Shown in pieces: positions 26,688-37,613 of a stretch of 64,000 nucleotides of DNA. The translations under genes were made by a program, and so were the position numbers. Below the pieces are notes generated by a model. The model saw nothing but the letters and a program-made list of their open reading frames with translations, did no database searches and was not told the DNA's origin. Each line of letters starts with the position of its first letter. The stretch's first letter is position 1. This stretch comes from Enterococcus lacertideformus (GTDB lineage Bacteria; Bacillota; Bacilli; Lactobacillales; Enterococcaceae): NCBI GenBank assembly GCA_015680865.1, contig JADAKE010000013.1, forward strand, positions 1 to 64,000, in the 5' to 3' direction.

Positions 26688-28232
26688 GTGGATAATAAAA
26701 AAAGAATCAAAAAAATGTTAGCAGGAGCAGCACTTTGCAGCTTGATGATTTCCCCACTAATCTTGAATATGGAGGATGCATTTGCTCCGTAGCAAATGAG
26801 CATCAAAAAAGCTGATTTTGGAGTAGGGCAAGGAATTGAATGGGCGTATCAAGTCGTTGCTTCATTTGTATACATGACATCTTTTGTTGGTGAAACGGGT
26901 CTAACAAACAATGGTGCGCTTAATCTTGCGGCAGTAGCAAAAAGTACTGGACAAAAATTCTTCAACTTGGGTTTTATGCAATCAAGAGGTCTCAAGAATG
27001 GTAAAATTGATTGGGCATGGGGTGCTTTTGCTGGATTAAGTGAAAGTGATAATGACCAATGGCAATATGAAGGAATTAAAAAATCAATCCGTGAATTAAG
27101 AGAACTTGGAGGAGATGTTGCAGTATCCTTTGGTGGTTTGAATTCGGGTGCTTTCTGGGAAACGACTCAGGATACAACTATTTTAGCGAATGCATATAAA
27201 GAAGTAATTGAAGGATATGGATTGACACGTGTTGACTTTGACGTTGAAGCTGGAGCTATGAACTATGCCCATAATTTAGCAAATGCAAAAGCAATTAAAC
27301 AAGTACAAGATCAAACGGGTGTCAGTGTGACACTTACTTTACCAGTAATGGATACAGGATTGATCTCAACAGGTTTGTCAGTATTACAAGCTTATCTTGA
27401 AGCAGGTGTTGACTTAACGACTGTAAATATCATGACGATGTGTTACGGAAGTGTTGTACCAGATTATGCACAAGGATCTTTAGATGCTGTCGATAATACG
27501 AAAACCCAATTACAAGATTATTACAAACGCTATGCCAATACAACGCTTACAGATGCACAGGCTTATGCAAAACTAGGTACTACTCCATATATTGGTTTTG
27601 AAGGCTCAGCACATCCTTACTTTACAACCGATGTGTTTAATAAAGTTGTCCAACATGCAAAATTAAGAAAACTTGGCATGGTCTCTTACTGGTCAATTAA
27701 TCGTGATGCTATGGTAGACTATGGACAAGGACAAGTGAAAAATCAATACGAATTTTTAACTATTGCACAACAATTTACAGATGACTCTGAAGGACCAATA
27801 GATGATTTAGAAAAACCATCCATTCCGATGAATTTGAATGCAAGTAGTGGTACAAAGGATTCCGTTACATTAAATTGGTCAAGCAATGATTCAAAAGAAA
27901 AAGTAACTTACTACGAAATTTATCGAAACAATGAACCGATTGCTCTAAGCAGCACGAATGTATTTAAAGATCAAAAGCTTGCAGCCAATACTACTTATAA
28001 TTATAAAATAAAAGCAGTAAATGCTGCTGGTATGTCTGATTTTAGTCAAACGATCTCCGTAAAAACATCAGATGAAAGTACACAAGGAGATACTTGGACC
28101 ATAGGAAATACTTATAAAGTCGGAGATATAGTGACATATAAAGGAAGTAAATATCGTTGCCTACAAGCACATACAGCTTATGAAGGTTGGGAACCAGATG
28201 TTACGACAGCTTTATGGGCAAGAGTATATTAG
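26688..28232 (+). pseudogene. Secreted GH18 chitinase with an in-frame stop after the signal peptide
   Basis: A GTG at 26688 after AGAGAGGAGA begins a signal peptide (basic KKRIKKM, hydrophobic core, A-F-A-P). The next codon, 26790-26792, is TAG. The same frame then continues with a GH18 barrel (catalytic DFDVE near residue 185, SFGG strand), a fibronectin-III domain (near 380-460) and a C-terminal CBM5/12 chitin-binding domain (VGDIVTYKGSKYRC). It would cut chitin outside the cell. With the stop, only an internal start at 26796 would give a protein, and it would lack a signal for export. Read error or real loss is undecided. Confidence 0.85.
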
Positions 28233-28310
28233 AAAATATAAAAGCATAATGTTTGAACGCGATAAGAAAAACGCTTACAATAAACCTATCAATTAAGTAG
28301 GAGGTTTATT

Positions 28311-28889
28311 ATGAAAAAGGTTAATATCTTATTGTTAGTTGGCGTTATTATGGCAGGTTTGTTTGGGTTCGGTAGTTCTGGTTTTGCACATGGATACATC
28401 ACATCTCCTGGAAGTCGCGCGTATTTTGGAACAGAGGCAGCAGGTAATTTAAATCAAAATGTTGGACGTGCGCAATGGGAACCGCAAAGTATTGAAGCAC
28501 CTAAAAATACATTTATCGATGGAAAGTTAGCAAGTGCTGGTGTAACTGGATTTGAACCCTTAGATGAGCAAACAGCAACGAGATGGCATAAAAATATCAT
28601 TAATACTGGAAATTTAAATGTCACATGGAATTTAACCGCACAACATCGTACTAGTACATGGGATTACTATATCACAAAAACAGGTTGGAATCCTAATTCA
28701 CCATTAAAAATTAGTGATCTTGATTTGATAACAAAAATTGATGATAAAGGATCTATACCTTCAAAAAATGTAAATCAAACGATTACGATTCCAAAAGACC
28801 GCAAAGGGTATCATGTGATTTTAGCGGTTTGGAATATCAGCGATACAACGAATGCTTTTTACCAAGTAATTGATGTGAATATTCAATAG
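28311..28889 (+). CDS. Lytic polysaccharide monooxygenase, AA10 (CBM33)
   Basis: 192 residues. The signal peptide ends ...SSGFA, so the mature protein begins with His27 (HGYITSPGSR), the first ligand of the copper histidine brace. The second is His112 (NLTAQHRTSTWDYY). A single AA10 domain follows with no carbohydrate-binding module. It oxidises crystalline chitin so that the chitinase upstream can act. A clear AGTAGGAGG precedes the ATG. It is intact, unlike its partner. E. faecalis carries the same pair. Confidence 0.95.
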   Translation: MKKVNILLLVGVIMAGLFGFGSSGFAHGYITSPGSRAYFGTEAAGNLNQNVGRAQWEPQSIEAPKNTFIDGKLASAGVTGFEPLDEQTATRWHKNIINTGNLNVTWNLTAQHRTSTWDYYITKTGWNPNSPLKISDLDLITKIDDKGSIPSKNVNQTITIPKDRKGYHVILAVWNISDTTNAFYQVIDVNIQ

Positions 28890-29029
28890 AATTTAAACTG
28901 AAACTGCTAAGTCTTTTTGAGTGAATGATTTTTACTAAAGAAAAGATTACTGTATGATAAAGATAAATGGACAACCTATTTTGCTAGTTATAGTATTTGT
29001 CTACAATTTTGAGTAGGAGGAAAAGGATA

Positions 29030-29713
29030 ATGGGATTTTTAAAGAAAAAAAATAAAATGAAAATAGATAAAAAAAGTAAAAAAATTCCTTTACCTGAAAA
29101 AGAAATAGAGCAACAGGAATTTGCTTCGTTTTTTTCTGAAGTGTTAAAGAAACTTCCACAAAAATCAGCTAAAGTGATTTTTAACAGTTATGATAAATCA
29201 AAAATGGAGGCAGAAAAAATCCTTGAAAAAAATCAAGTGAAATTTGATCATGTGCTTGAAGAGTTTTTAAAAGGAGTCGATGAAGAGACCCGAAAGAGAT
29301 GCCATAAAATCATTCATGTTGCTTCATTGACTGCTGCAATCATTGGCTGTTCACCGATTCCCTTTTCGGATGCTTTTTTGTTAGTGCCCGTTCAATTGAC
29401 GATGATGGCTCGCTTGCATAAACTTTTTGGGCAACCATGGTCGGCAAGTTTAGGTAAGAATATTTCGAAATAATTAGTCGTCGTTAGTTTAGGAAGAAGT
29501 GAGGTGGGGAATATCATGAAATTTGTTCCCGCTGTTGGGACTGTGTCAGGAGCAACTATCAATGCGACAGTAGCTATTTCTATCACGGAATCATTGGGAT
29601 GGGTGACAGTGAAAATGTTAAATGATGGAGAAGATATATTCGAACAAGTCATGTCATTTAAGGGGCAATTCCAAACATTGTTTCGTGCATTAAAAAGTAT
29701 AAAAAATAAATAA
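29030..29713 (+). pseudogene. DUF697 family protein with an in-frame TAA
   Basis: About 227 residues if read through. A lysine-rich N-terminus is followed by a helical stretch, then the DUF697 membrane-associated region: RCHKIIHVASLTAAIIGCSPIPFSDAFLL and, after the stop, VVSLGRSEVGNIMKFVPAVG and INATVAISITESLG. The TAA at 29471-29473 interrupts the same frame, where a Lys or Glu codon is likely. DUF697 proteins are often linked to GTPases; function unknown. The ATG at 29030 follows GAGTAGGAGG. Confidence 0.75.
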
Positions 29714-29802
29714 GCATTTAGATGATTGATAAAAGGAGCAAAGGACAGTGCTAGCAAAATTATATTTAAAAACAGCACTCACTCTATATCTATAGTACAG
29801 CA

Positions 29803-29833
29803 AAAAAACCCAAGACAAATCTTCGTATGGGTC
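29803..29833 (-). terminator. Terminator of rlmD (minus strand)
   Basis: On the minus strand ACCCATACGAAGA and TCTTGGGT form a stem followed by seven T bases (29803-29809 on this strand as A). Confidence 0.6.
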
Positions 29834-29936
29834 ATATTCCTCTCAGGTTCTTTTTATTTAAGTATGAAGATCTAACGATTATTTTAGAAAAAGCTCTAAG
29901 ATGAAAAGATGTTATCTTATTTAGTCATATACCGAT

Positions 29937-31313
29937 TTATCTTCTAGTAAGTTTTACTACGACTTCACAACGAGCCGTTTGGGGGAACATATCCACTGAC
30001 TACAAATACTCCACTTTGAATTTCTTACTTAATTGCCCAAGATCTCGTGCTAATGTTGAGACGTTGCAAGAAATATACACCAATTTTGTTGGTGGATAGT
30101 TAAGAATTGTTTGGATCAACTGAGGATCAAGTCCTGTACGAGAAGGGTCAACAACGATCCCATCTGGTTCAAAACCTTCTTCAAGCCATTTTGGCAATAA
30201 CTCTTCGGCAGTCCCAACTTCATAATGAGTATTTGTGTAACCTAAGCGTTGAGCATTTTTACGTGCGTCATCAATGGCTTGAGGAATCACATCCATTCCG
30301 CGAATTTCTTTGGCTTGCTTTGCTACGCTTAAACCAATCGTTCCCACACCACAGTAAGCATCTACGATCGTTTCGTTTGGCTGGATTGCTAGTGCTTTAA
30401 TCCCTTCATTATAAAGAATTTCTGTTTGTTGCGGATTCAATTGGAAGAAAGCTCGTGGTGAGAGATCAAAAGTGATTTCATTGAGATGTTCTTCAATGGC
30501 ATCCTTTCCCCAAAGATGGATGGTTTCATCTCCCATTACGAGAGAAGTCTTAGCTGATTGAACATTTTGCATGATCGAAACAACTTCTGGTAATTGTTGA
30601 TTGATTTCACGGATCACTGCATTTTTTTGTGGAAATTTTTGGCTTCGAGTAATAAAGACAACTTGTAATTCACCTGTTTTTATCCCTACCCGCACCATGA
30701 TTGTCCGGAAAATCCCACTGTTACTCCGTTCATCGTATATAGGGAGGTCGTACTTATTTAATAATTCGACTACCTTATTCATTACTTTTTGAGTCTGTGG
30801 TTCTTGAACTAAACAATCGATCAATGTGACAAGTTCATGGGAATTTGCTTGATACAGACCAGCTTCGATTTGTTGGGATATTTTATTTTTTCTTAATTGA
30901 AACTGAGCTTTATTTCGATATTGCCATGGTTTTTTCATGCCAATCGTTGGACGTAATTCATAAGAACGAAAGCCGGTGGGTTTGAATTTTTCTAGTGCTT
31001 GCACGAGTAAATCTTTTTTGAAATCAAGTTGTGCCTGATAAGCTAAATGCTGAAGCTGACAACCACCACATTCATAATAAACAGGACAAGGTGCACTCAC
31101 TCGATCTTTACTTTGTTTCTTGATTTTGATCAACTGAGCTTCGGCATAGCGAGGTGTTGCTTTTGTAATCCTGACAAGGACTTCTTCTTTTGGAAGTGCG
31201 TAAGGGACAAAGATGATCAAACGTTTGAAATAACCGATCCCTTCACCATTGATACCTAAGCGTTTGATTTTTAAAGGTATTTTTTGTCCATTTTTGACCA
31301 CTAATTCCGTCAT
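29937..31313 (-). pseudogene. rlmD: 23S rRNA (uracil-C5)-methyltransferase RlmD with a premature TAG
   Basis: The order is an N-terminal TRAM domain, an iron-sulfur cluster motif (CPVYYECGGCQLQH), the SAM motif DAYCGVGTIGLS, and the catalytic Cys in VYISCNVSTLARDL. After KFKVEYL a TAG (30000-30002) stands where CAG is expected; the frame continues VDMFPQTARCEVVVKL to a TAA at 29937-29939. The enzyme methylates uracil at one site in 23S rRNA. The lost 21 residues include the FPQTxHxE segment conserved in the family, so activity is doubtful if the stop is real. Confidence 0.85.
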
Positions 31314-31425
31314 AGTTCTCTCCCTTTTTCTCGATATATAGTTTTATTTTAACACATTTGAACTAAGGATAGAGATTTTCTGTGGTATGATAGAAGATAA
31401 GAATGTACGTTCGAGGAGGGGTTTC

Positions 31426-32226
31426 GTGTTATCCATAATTAGGATCAGTAAGGATAAAGGGCCTTTTTATCAGGTCGATTTTTCAAATGGAGAATCACTA
31501 AAAGTTTCAGAAGATATCTTGGTGCGTTACCGCTTGTTAAAGGGACAAGAATTAACAGAAGAAACAATTGAGGAAATCAAGAAAAGTAGGGGGTTTGACT
31601 TTGGTCTCCAACAAGCGCTCAATTATCTAAGTTATCAATTGCGTTCGGAAAAAGAAATTAGAACTTATTTGAAAGAAAAAGAGATTGAACTAGCTGACCG
31701 TAATAAGATCGTAGATCGTTTAAAGGAATTAGATTTGATCAATGATCTCGTCTATGGTGAAAGCTACGTACGGACAAATGTACGTCTAAGTGACAAAGGA
31801 CCAAAAAAAATAGCTCAGCAATTACAACAAAAAGGTTTGAAACCGGAAATCATCGAGCAGGCACTGTTACAATATCCAGAAGAAGAACAAATAGCGATAG
31901 CATCGCAAACGGCAGAAAAATTATTCAATAAAAATCATGGGAAAAGTCATAAAGAACTTTTTAGAAAAATTCAACAAAACTTGATGACAAAGGGATTCAC
32001 CCAAGAGGCGATCCAACAAGCCATCGCCCATTTACCACAAGAAACAGATGAAGACTCTGAATATGAAGCATTAGTTTCACAAGGGGAAAAGTTATGGCGT
32101 AAAAACGAGAGATTTGAACCGAAAAAACGTAATTTAAAAATCAAACAAAGCTTATACCAAAAAGGATTTAATTTAGAAATGATCCAACGATTTATTATAG
32201 AAAAGGAAGAAGAAACAAGTGAATAA
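31426..32226 (+). CDS. recX: Regulatory protein RecX
   Basis: 266 residues built from repeated three-helix RecX modules: ALNYLSYQLRSEKEIRTYL, DKGPKKIAQQLQQKGL, and two further K-x-x-x-x-Q-N/S-L-x-x-K-G-F repeats. RecX binds RecA filaments and limits recombination. The GTG at 31426 is set by GAGGAGGGG; an upstream ATG at 31387 lacks a ribosome binding site. The stop overlaps the mutY start by eight bases, so the two repair genes are coupled. Confidence 0.9.
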   Translation: MLSIIRISKDKGPFYQVDFSNGESLKVSEDILVRYRLLKGQELTEETIEEIKKSRGFDFGLQQALNYLSYQLRSEKEIRTYLKEKEIELADRNKIVDRLKELDLINDLVYGESYVRTNVRLSDKGPKKIAQQLQQKGLKPEIIEQALLQYPEEEQIAIASQTAEKLFNKNHGKSHKELFRKIQQNLMTKGFTQEAIQQAIAHLPQETDEDSEYEALVSQGEKLWRKNERFEPKKRNLKIKQSLYQKGFNLEMIQRFIIEKEEETSE

Positions 32227-33400
32227 AGAATGGGAAAACTGGACTGAAGAGGAACTAGCACAGTTTCAAAAACAATTTGTTGGATGGTACGAAAAAGAAA
32301 AACGCAATTTACCTTGGCGTTACGATCGTGATCCTTATCGTATTTGGATTTCTGAAATTATGCTTCAACAAACTCGTGTTGATACGGTTATCGCTTATTT
32401 TTATCGTTTTATGGAATGGTTTCCCACGATTGAAGCGTTAGCTATAGCACCGGAAGAAAAACTTTTAAAGGCTTGGGAAGGATTGGGGTACTACTCACGC
32501 GTTCGAAACATCCAAGTTGCTGCTAAACAGATTATGACAGAATTTGATGGCCACATGCCACAAACACCAGCAGAAATCAGCTCGCTAAAAGGAATAGGTC
32601 CGTATACGACTGGGGCTATTGCGAGTATTGCTTTCGGGTTGCCAGAATCAGCAATTGATGGCAATGTCATGCGGGTCGTTAGTCGTTTATTTTGTATTGA
32701 AGCTGATATTGCCAAAGCGTCCAGTCGAAAAATTTTTGATGAGGCGATGCGTAGAATCATTGATGAAAAACATCCTGGAGAGTTCAATCAGGCACTTATG
32801 GATTTAGGATCAGCGATTTGTACACCTACTTCACCCAAATGTGAAATATGTCCGATCCAGTCATTTTGCTTAGCTTATAAAAAAAATGAACAAACGTCTT
32901 TTCCGGTAAAAGCAAAGAAAGCTAAACCTAAAGATACCTATTATGTTTGTGCGGCGATACAAAATGCAGCCGGCGCTTATTATTTTGAGGAACGACATAC
33001 TCAAAGACTATTAGCAAATATGTGGACATTTCCGATGGTTGAAGTGACAAAAGAAAAATATGAAGTGTTGAAAACTGAATGGGCTCAATCTTATGAGCCA
33101 AGCTTATTTGATCAAGAAAAAGTTGCTGAAGAAGAAAATGGGCTACCTTTTGACTTTAAAAACCAATTGATTTGGCAAAAGCGACACTTGGGAGAAGTAA
33201 CGCATATCTTTAGTCATTTGAAGTGGCATGTATTGCTATTTTATGGACGAATGCCTACTTTATCAAGTGATAAATTTCCTAAAACAGAAATAACACAGTG
33301 GTTAGAACCAGATAACTTTGATAAGGTTGCTTTTCCAAAAGTACAAATGAAATTAAACGAACAATTGGAGAAAAATCGAAACAATAGTAATCCTTTCTAG
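32219..33400 (+). CDS. mutY: A/G-specific adenine glycosylase MutY
   Basis: 393 residues: HhH-GPD domain with the catalytic Glu in SEIMLQQTRVDTVI, helix-hairpin-helix LKGIGPYTTGAIASIA, catalytic Asp in AIDGNVMRV, a 4Fe-4S loop (CTPTSPKCEICPIQSFC) and a C-terminal NUDIX-like domain that recognises 8-oxoG (HIFSHLKWHV). It removes adenine opposite 8-oxoguanine; its loss raises G:C to T:A changes. The frame is intact. The GTG start lies inside the end of recX. Confidence 0.95.
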   Translation: MNKEWENWTEEELAQFQKQFVGWYEKEKRNLPWRYDRDPYRIWISEIMLQQTRVDTVIAYFYRFMEWFPTIEALAIAPEEKLLKAWEGLGYYSRVRNIQVAAKQIMTEFDGHMPQTPAEISSLKGIGPYTTGAIASIAFGLPESAIDGNVMRVVSRLFCIEADIAKASSRKIFDEAMRRIIDEKHPGEFNQALMDLGSAICTPTSPKCEICPIQSFCLAYKKNEQTSFPVKAKKAKPKDTYYVCAAIQNAAGAYYFEERHTQRLLANMWTFPMVEVTKEKYEVLKTEWAQSYEPSLFDQEKVAEEENGLPFDFKNQLIWQKRHLGEVTHIFSHLKWHVLLFYGRMPTLSSDKFPKTEITQWLEPDNFDKVAFPKVQMKLNEQLEKNRNNSNPF

Positions 33401-33493
33401 GCAAAGCTCTTTTTTATTGATATAATAACTATGGTGTCGGTGTAATGAACACCCAAACACAAAGCATGAGATGCTGCGTAAGGAAGGGTTGCT

Positions 33494-34027
33494 ATGGGAG
33501 TCCCAAAAGAAGGTGAGTTTGTAACGATTCAAAGTTACAAACATGACGGCAAATTGCATCGAACGTGGCGTGATACCATGGTATTAAAAACAAGTGAGCA
33601 TTCAATGATCGGTGTCAATGATCATACTCTCGTCACTGAGTCTGATGGACGACGTTGGGTGACTCGAGAACCAGCGATCGTGTATTTTCACAAAAAATAC
33701 TGGTTCAATGTAATAGCAATGATTAGAGAAAAGGGGGTTTCCTATTATTGTAATCTAGCTTCACCTTTTTTGCTGGACGATGAGGCATTGAAGTATATTG
33801 ATTATGATTTAGATATCAAAGTTTTTCCTGATGGTGAAAAACGATTACTAGATGTCGATGAATATGAGATGCATAGCCAAATGATGAACTATCCGAATGA
33901 TATTGACTTCATCTTAAAAGAAAATGTGAAGATCTTGGTTGACTGGATCAATAATGGTGAGGGCCCTTTTTCCGAAGGCTATATTGATATTTGGTATGAC
34001 CGTTACAAGCAATTGTCGCGCAAGTAA
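33494..34027 (+). CDS. DUF402 nucleoside tri-/diphosphatase (Ntdp-like)
   Basis: 177 residues of the DUF402 fold: RTWRDTMVL, the Glu/Asp cluster [31 protein letters not shown] read in segments, and [13 protein letters not shown]. Homologues in staphylococci and streptococci hydrolyse nucleoside tri- and diphosphates. The ATG 33494 follows AAGGAAGG. It is a single-gene unit ended by a strong terminator. Confidence 0.85.
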   Translation: MGVPKEGEFVTIQSYKHDGKLHRTWRDTMVLKTSEHSMIGVNDHTLVTESDGRRWVTREPAIVYFHKKYWFNVIAMIREKGVSYYCNLASPFLLDDEALKYIDYDLDIKVFPDGEKRLLDVDEYEMHSQMMNYPNDIDFILKENVKILVDWINNGEGPFSEGYIDIWYDRYKQLSRK

Positions 34028-34031
34028 AAAG

Positions 34032-34074
34032 AAAAAGCAGGAAGCCCAAAATTTTTGAGCTTCCTGCTTTTTTG
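34032..34074 (+). terminator. Terminator after the DUF402 gene
   Basis: GCAGGAAGC (34037-34045) pairs with GCTTCCTGC (34059-34067), flanked by A and T runs. Confidence 0.9.
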
Positions 34075-34102
34075 TATGTTCAAAGTGCTAGCGATCAATG
34101 TT

Positions 34103-34537
34103 TTAAAGCTCTTTTTTCATTAAGATATGCGCAATTCCTGCATCTTCAAAAGGTTCACCATAAGCCTAAAACCCTAGTTTTTCATAAAAAAGCTCAGCAG
34201 TTGCTTGTGCGCCAAGCAAAATTGTATTATAACCTTGTCTCTTAGCAAAGGTTTCTGCTTCCGCGACTAAAAGTTTACCTAGTCCTTGCTGGCGATATTC
34301 TGAAAGAATTGCCATACGCTGTAATTTCATTTTTCCATTTGTCAAAGGAAGAAGCCGAAAGGTTCCACAAGGTTGATTTTTATTTGTATAAAGAACAAAA
34401 TGGACACAATGTGCTTCATCTTTATCAATTTCTCTTGTTAAAGGAACCCCTTGTTCCACGACAAAAACTTGATTTCTGATACGCACTGCATCAAGGTAGA
34501 TTTTACTTAATGTATCTTTTGTTTGTACTACTTTCAT
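34103..34537 (-). pseudogene. GNAT family N-acetyltransferase with a premature TAG
   Basis: About 144 residues if read through. The GNAT acetyl-CoA loop is LSEYRQQGLGKLLVAEAE (Q-x-x-G-x-G). A TAG at 34166-34168 follows EKLGF; the frame continues AYGEPFEDAGIAHILM to a TAA at 34103-34105, the usual end of ElaA/YjcF-type proteins. The stop would remove the last strand. The start is at 34537 after GAAAGGTGG. The substrate is unknown. Confidence 0.8.
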
Positions 34538-34683
34538 TTTGAGGCCACCTTTCATCTTTCTAGTATACTGGAAAGAAAAATGAATGAAAAGTGGGATAAA
34601 AATAAATCTTGATAAGAATAAAAGAATTTTTTACACAAATATTATATACTAGTAAAAAAAAACGAAAGGAGGAAGTAAATATA

Positions 34684-35805
34684 TTGTTTGAAAAGTTAAA
34701 ACAATCAAAATTGATGTTTTGGTCTTGTGAATTACTCATTTTAGCTACATTGATTTTTGTTTCTTCAAAAATCAATTTTATCTTTCAACCAATCGGAACG
34801 TTTTTTTCAACATTATTCGCACCAGTCTTGATTGCTGGATTTTTGTATTATTTGTTGAACCCTATCGTTAAACTTTTGATGAAGCTTAAAATAAAACGTG
34901 TTTGGGCGGTCGCAATTGTATTACTTTTACTTGTCGCAGCGATCATTTGGATCTTGCTCAGTGTTATCCCTAGCTTGATCCAGCAAATTTCATCTATTGC
35001 ATCAAACATCCCTGAGTTTATTACTCGAGTAGAGACTTGGTTAAGCAATATGGCCTAATTACCGGTTTTCAAAGAAGTGGACATCAATAGATATTTGAAG
35101 CAATTAGATATTTCTTATGCCACGATTATCCAACAGTTCCTCAGTGGAATTTCAAATAGCTTAGGGTCGCTTTTGGGCACAATCGCATCTGCTACGATCG
35201 TGATCATCACAGCTCCATTTATTTTGTTCTATATGTTGAAGGATGGAGAAAAAATGGTTCCTACAATTAAGAAATTTTTTCCTGAAAAAAGAAGAGATCA
35301 AATTGTTGAGTTACTAGGTCAATTGAACAAAACTTTAGCTAACTACATTAGTGGTCAAGCGATCGAATGCCTTTTTGTTGGAACGTTTACTTTTTTAGGG
35401 TATCTGATTCTAGGTGTAAATTATGCCTTTTTATTTGGTGTTATCGCTGGTTTAACTAATTTGATTCCTTACTTAGGTCCATATCTAGGTCTAGCACCGG
35501 CATTTTTAGTGACAGTCTTCAATGATCCTGTTAAGGCGTTACTTTGTTGTGTCGTGGTCTTGATCGTTCAACAATTAGACGGGAATGTCATTTATCCAAA
35601 TGTTATCGGAAAATCATTGAAAATTCATCCGCTAACAATCATTATTGTACTATTAGTAGATGGAAACATCGCTGGTTTAATTGGTATTTTCTTAGGTGTG
35701 CCATTTTATGCCATTTGTAAGACTATTATTTCTTACATTATCAAAATCGTCAAAGAAGACCAGCAAAATGAAAACAAGAAAAAAATTGCAACAACATTGG
35801 AATAA
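34684..35805 (+). pseudogene. AI-2E family transporter with an in-frame TAA
   Basis: About 373 residues if read through, with seven or eight membrane segments. SIASNIPEFI precedes a TAA at 35056-35058; the same frame goes on with LPVFKEVDINRYL and the conserved GVIAGLTNLIPYLGPYLG and QQLDGNVIYPNVIGKS blocks of the family. Members export autoinducer-2-like molecules or act as Na+/H+ antiporters; the role here is unknown. A TTG start at 34684 follows AAAGGAGG. Confidence 0.85.
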
Positions 35806-35956
35806 TGTATCGGCAATTATATCAACTTTCTTGATAATTGTTTTTATTGCAAAGAAAAATTCTTTATGATAACATTTTAGCGTGGCTATCTTTATAGTCA
35901 CGCTTTTTTTCTATCGTAAACAAAAAATTAAAAAATATTAAGGAGAGAATGCGATT

Positions 35957-37333
35957 ATGAATGCTGACCCTGAGAGTCAGTCGCTGTTAGCGCAAATTTT
36001 ATTACTGATCATTTTGACTTTGATCAATGCTTTTTTAGCTGCTTCCGAGATTGCCGTTGTTTCGATCAATAAAAATCGAGTCGAGCAAAAAGCGGAAGAA
36101 GGAGACGTTAAATCTCAAAAGCTTTTAAAAATATTGCAGAACCAAAATAACTTTCTATCAACGATCCAGGTAGGGATTACGTTAGTTAATATCTTATCTG
36201 GTGCTTCATTAGCCAATACATTATCAGAAAAATTAGCGCCACTATTAGGTGGTGGTGCAGCAGCAAGAAATATTGCTAATATTATTGTTTTAGCTATTTT
36301 AACTTATGTATCAATTGTTTTTGGTGAGTTGTATCCTAAACGTATTGCTTTAAATAAATCGGAAGAGGTAGCAAGTTTTACTTCTGGATTTATCCGTTTG
36401 ATTGGTATTGTAGCTAAACCTTTCGTCTGGCTTTTATCTGCTTCGACAAGTCTATTGGCTAGGATCACGCCGATGACCTTTGACGATGAAGAGTCAAAAA
36501 TTACGAGAGATGAAATGCGCTATATGTTGGAAACTGAAGGTGTACTTGATAATGAAGAGTTAGAAATGCTACAGGGTGTTTTTTCTTTAGACACCAAAGT
36601 AGCACGGGAAGTAATGGTTCCTCGAACAGATGCTTTTATGATCGACATCAATGACTCCGTTGAAGATAATGTCAATGAAGTTTTATCAGAAAATTATTCA
36701 AGAATCCCTGTATATAACGAATACAAAGATAAAGTCGTGGGGATCCTCCATACGAAAAACTTATTGAAAGCTGCTCATAAATTTGGCTTTGAACATTTAG
36801 ACATACGAAAAATCATGCAAGAACCTTTGTTTGTACCAGAAACGATTTTTATTGATGATCTCTTGTATGAAATGAAAAAAACACAAAATCAAATGGCTAT
36901 CCTACTTGATGAATATGGTGGAGTCGTGGGACTAGTAACTTTAGAAGATTTACTTGAAGAAATCGTTGGGGAGATTGATGATGAATCAGATGAAGTCGAA
37001 AAATTATATGAAAAAGTTGCTGAACATGAATACATGATCCAAGGTAGAATGTTGATTGATGAGTTCAATGAAGTATTTGACAGTAACCTACACATGAGTG
37101 ATGTAGATACAATGGCAGGATACTTGATTACTGCTTTAGGAATGATTCCTGATGAAGGAGAAAAATTGTCGTTTGATGTGGATAACGTTACTTTAATTTC
37201 TGAAGAAATGGAAGGTTCTCGAATCTTAAAAATACGCGTGCTTTTCCATGATCCAAAAGAAGAAAATGTGGAACCAGATGAGGACCGCCGACTATTTTAT
37301 AAAGAATTTGATGCAAATGAGCCTAGAAGATAA
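35957..37333 (+). CDS. CNNM/CorC (TlyC-type) transporter with CBS domains
   Basis: 458 residues: a DUF21/CNNM membrane domain (residues about 10-190, with LAASEIAVVSINKNRVEQ and SIVFGELYPKRIA), two CBS domains (starting MVPRTDAFMIDINDS and VPETIFIDDLLYEM) and a CorC_HlyC C-terminal domain with GRMLIDEFNE. Such proteins mediate Mg2+/Co2+ efflux. The historical name hemolysin is not supported by evidence here. AAGGAGAG precedes ATG 35957. Intact. Confidence 0.9.
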   Translation: MNADPESQSLLAQILLLIILTLINAFLAASEIAVVSINKNRVEQKAEEGDVKSQKLLKILQNQNNFLSTIQVGITLVNILSGASLANTLSEKLAPLLGGGAAARNIANIIVLAILTYVSIVFGELYPKRIALNKSEEVASFTSGFIRLIGIVAKPFVWLLSASTSLLARITPMTFDDEESKITRDEMRYMLETEGVLDNEELEMLQGVFSLDTKVAREVMVPRTDAFMIDINDSVEDNVNEVLSENYSRIPVYNEYKDKVVGILHTKNLLKAAHKFGFEHLDIRKIMQEPLFVPETIFIDDLLYEMKKTQNQMAILLDEYGGVVGLVTLEDLLEEIVGEIDDESDEVEKLYEKVAEHEYMIQGRMLIDEFNEVFDSNLHMSDVDTMAGYLITALGMIPDEGEKLSFDVDNVTLISEEMEGSRILKIRVLFHDPKEENVEPDEDRRLFYKEFDANEPRR

Positions 37334-37381
37334 AGCTCATTTAAATAATCCATGCACAGCTAAACTACCGATTGGAGGATA

Positions 37382-37613
37382 ATGGAAATGAGAGAAAGAA
37401 ACAAAAAGATATATTGAGGTAGAAAATGTAACAGCACGCTATGTTAAATATCAACAATTAAAAATGTGGAAACATACGAACGGCCAATATAAAAATGCTC
37501 AAGTAGACGATAAGGAATTAGCCAAAGTTGCTATTAGTAGGGAGAATGGGAAAGATTATTACCGAAAACAGGTAAAAAGAATAATCGAGTACTTCAGAAA
37601 GACGGTTAAGTGA
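37382..37613 (+). pseudogene. Small unrecognised ORF, frameshifted near its start
   Basis: TTGGAGGATA precedes an ATG (37382) whose frame stops after 11 codons. The next frame is open and reads YIEVENVTARYVKYQQL, KNAQVDDKELAKVAIS and YYRKQVKRIIEYF, ending at a TGA after KTVK. One base lost between 37395 and 37410 would explain this. Native size is about 77 residues. I do not recognise the protein. Confidence 0.5.
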
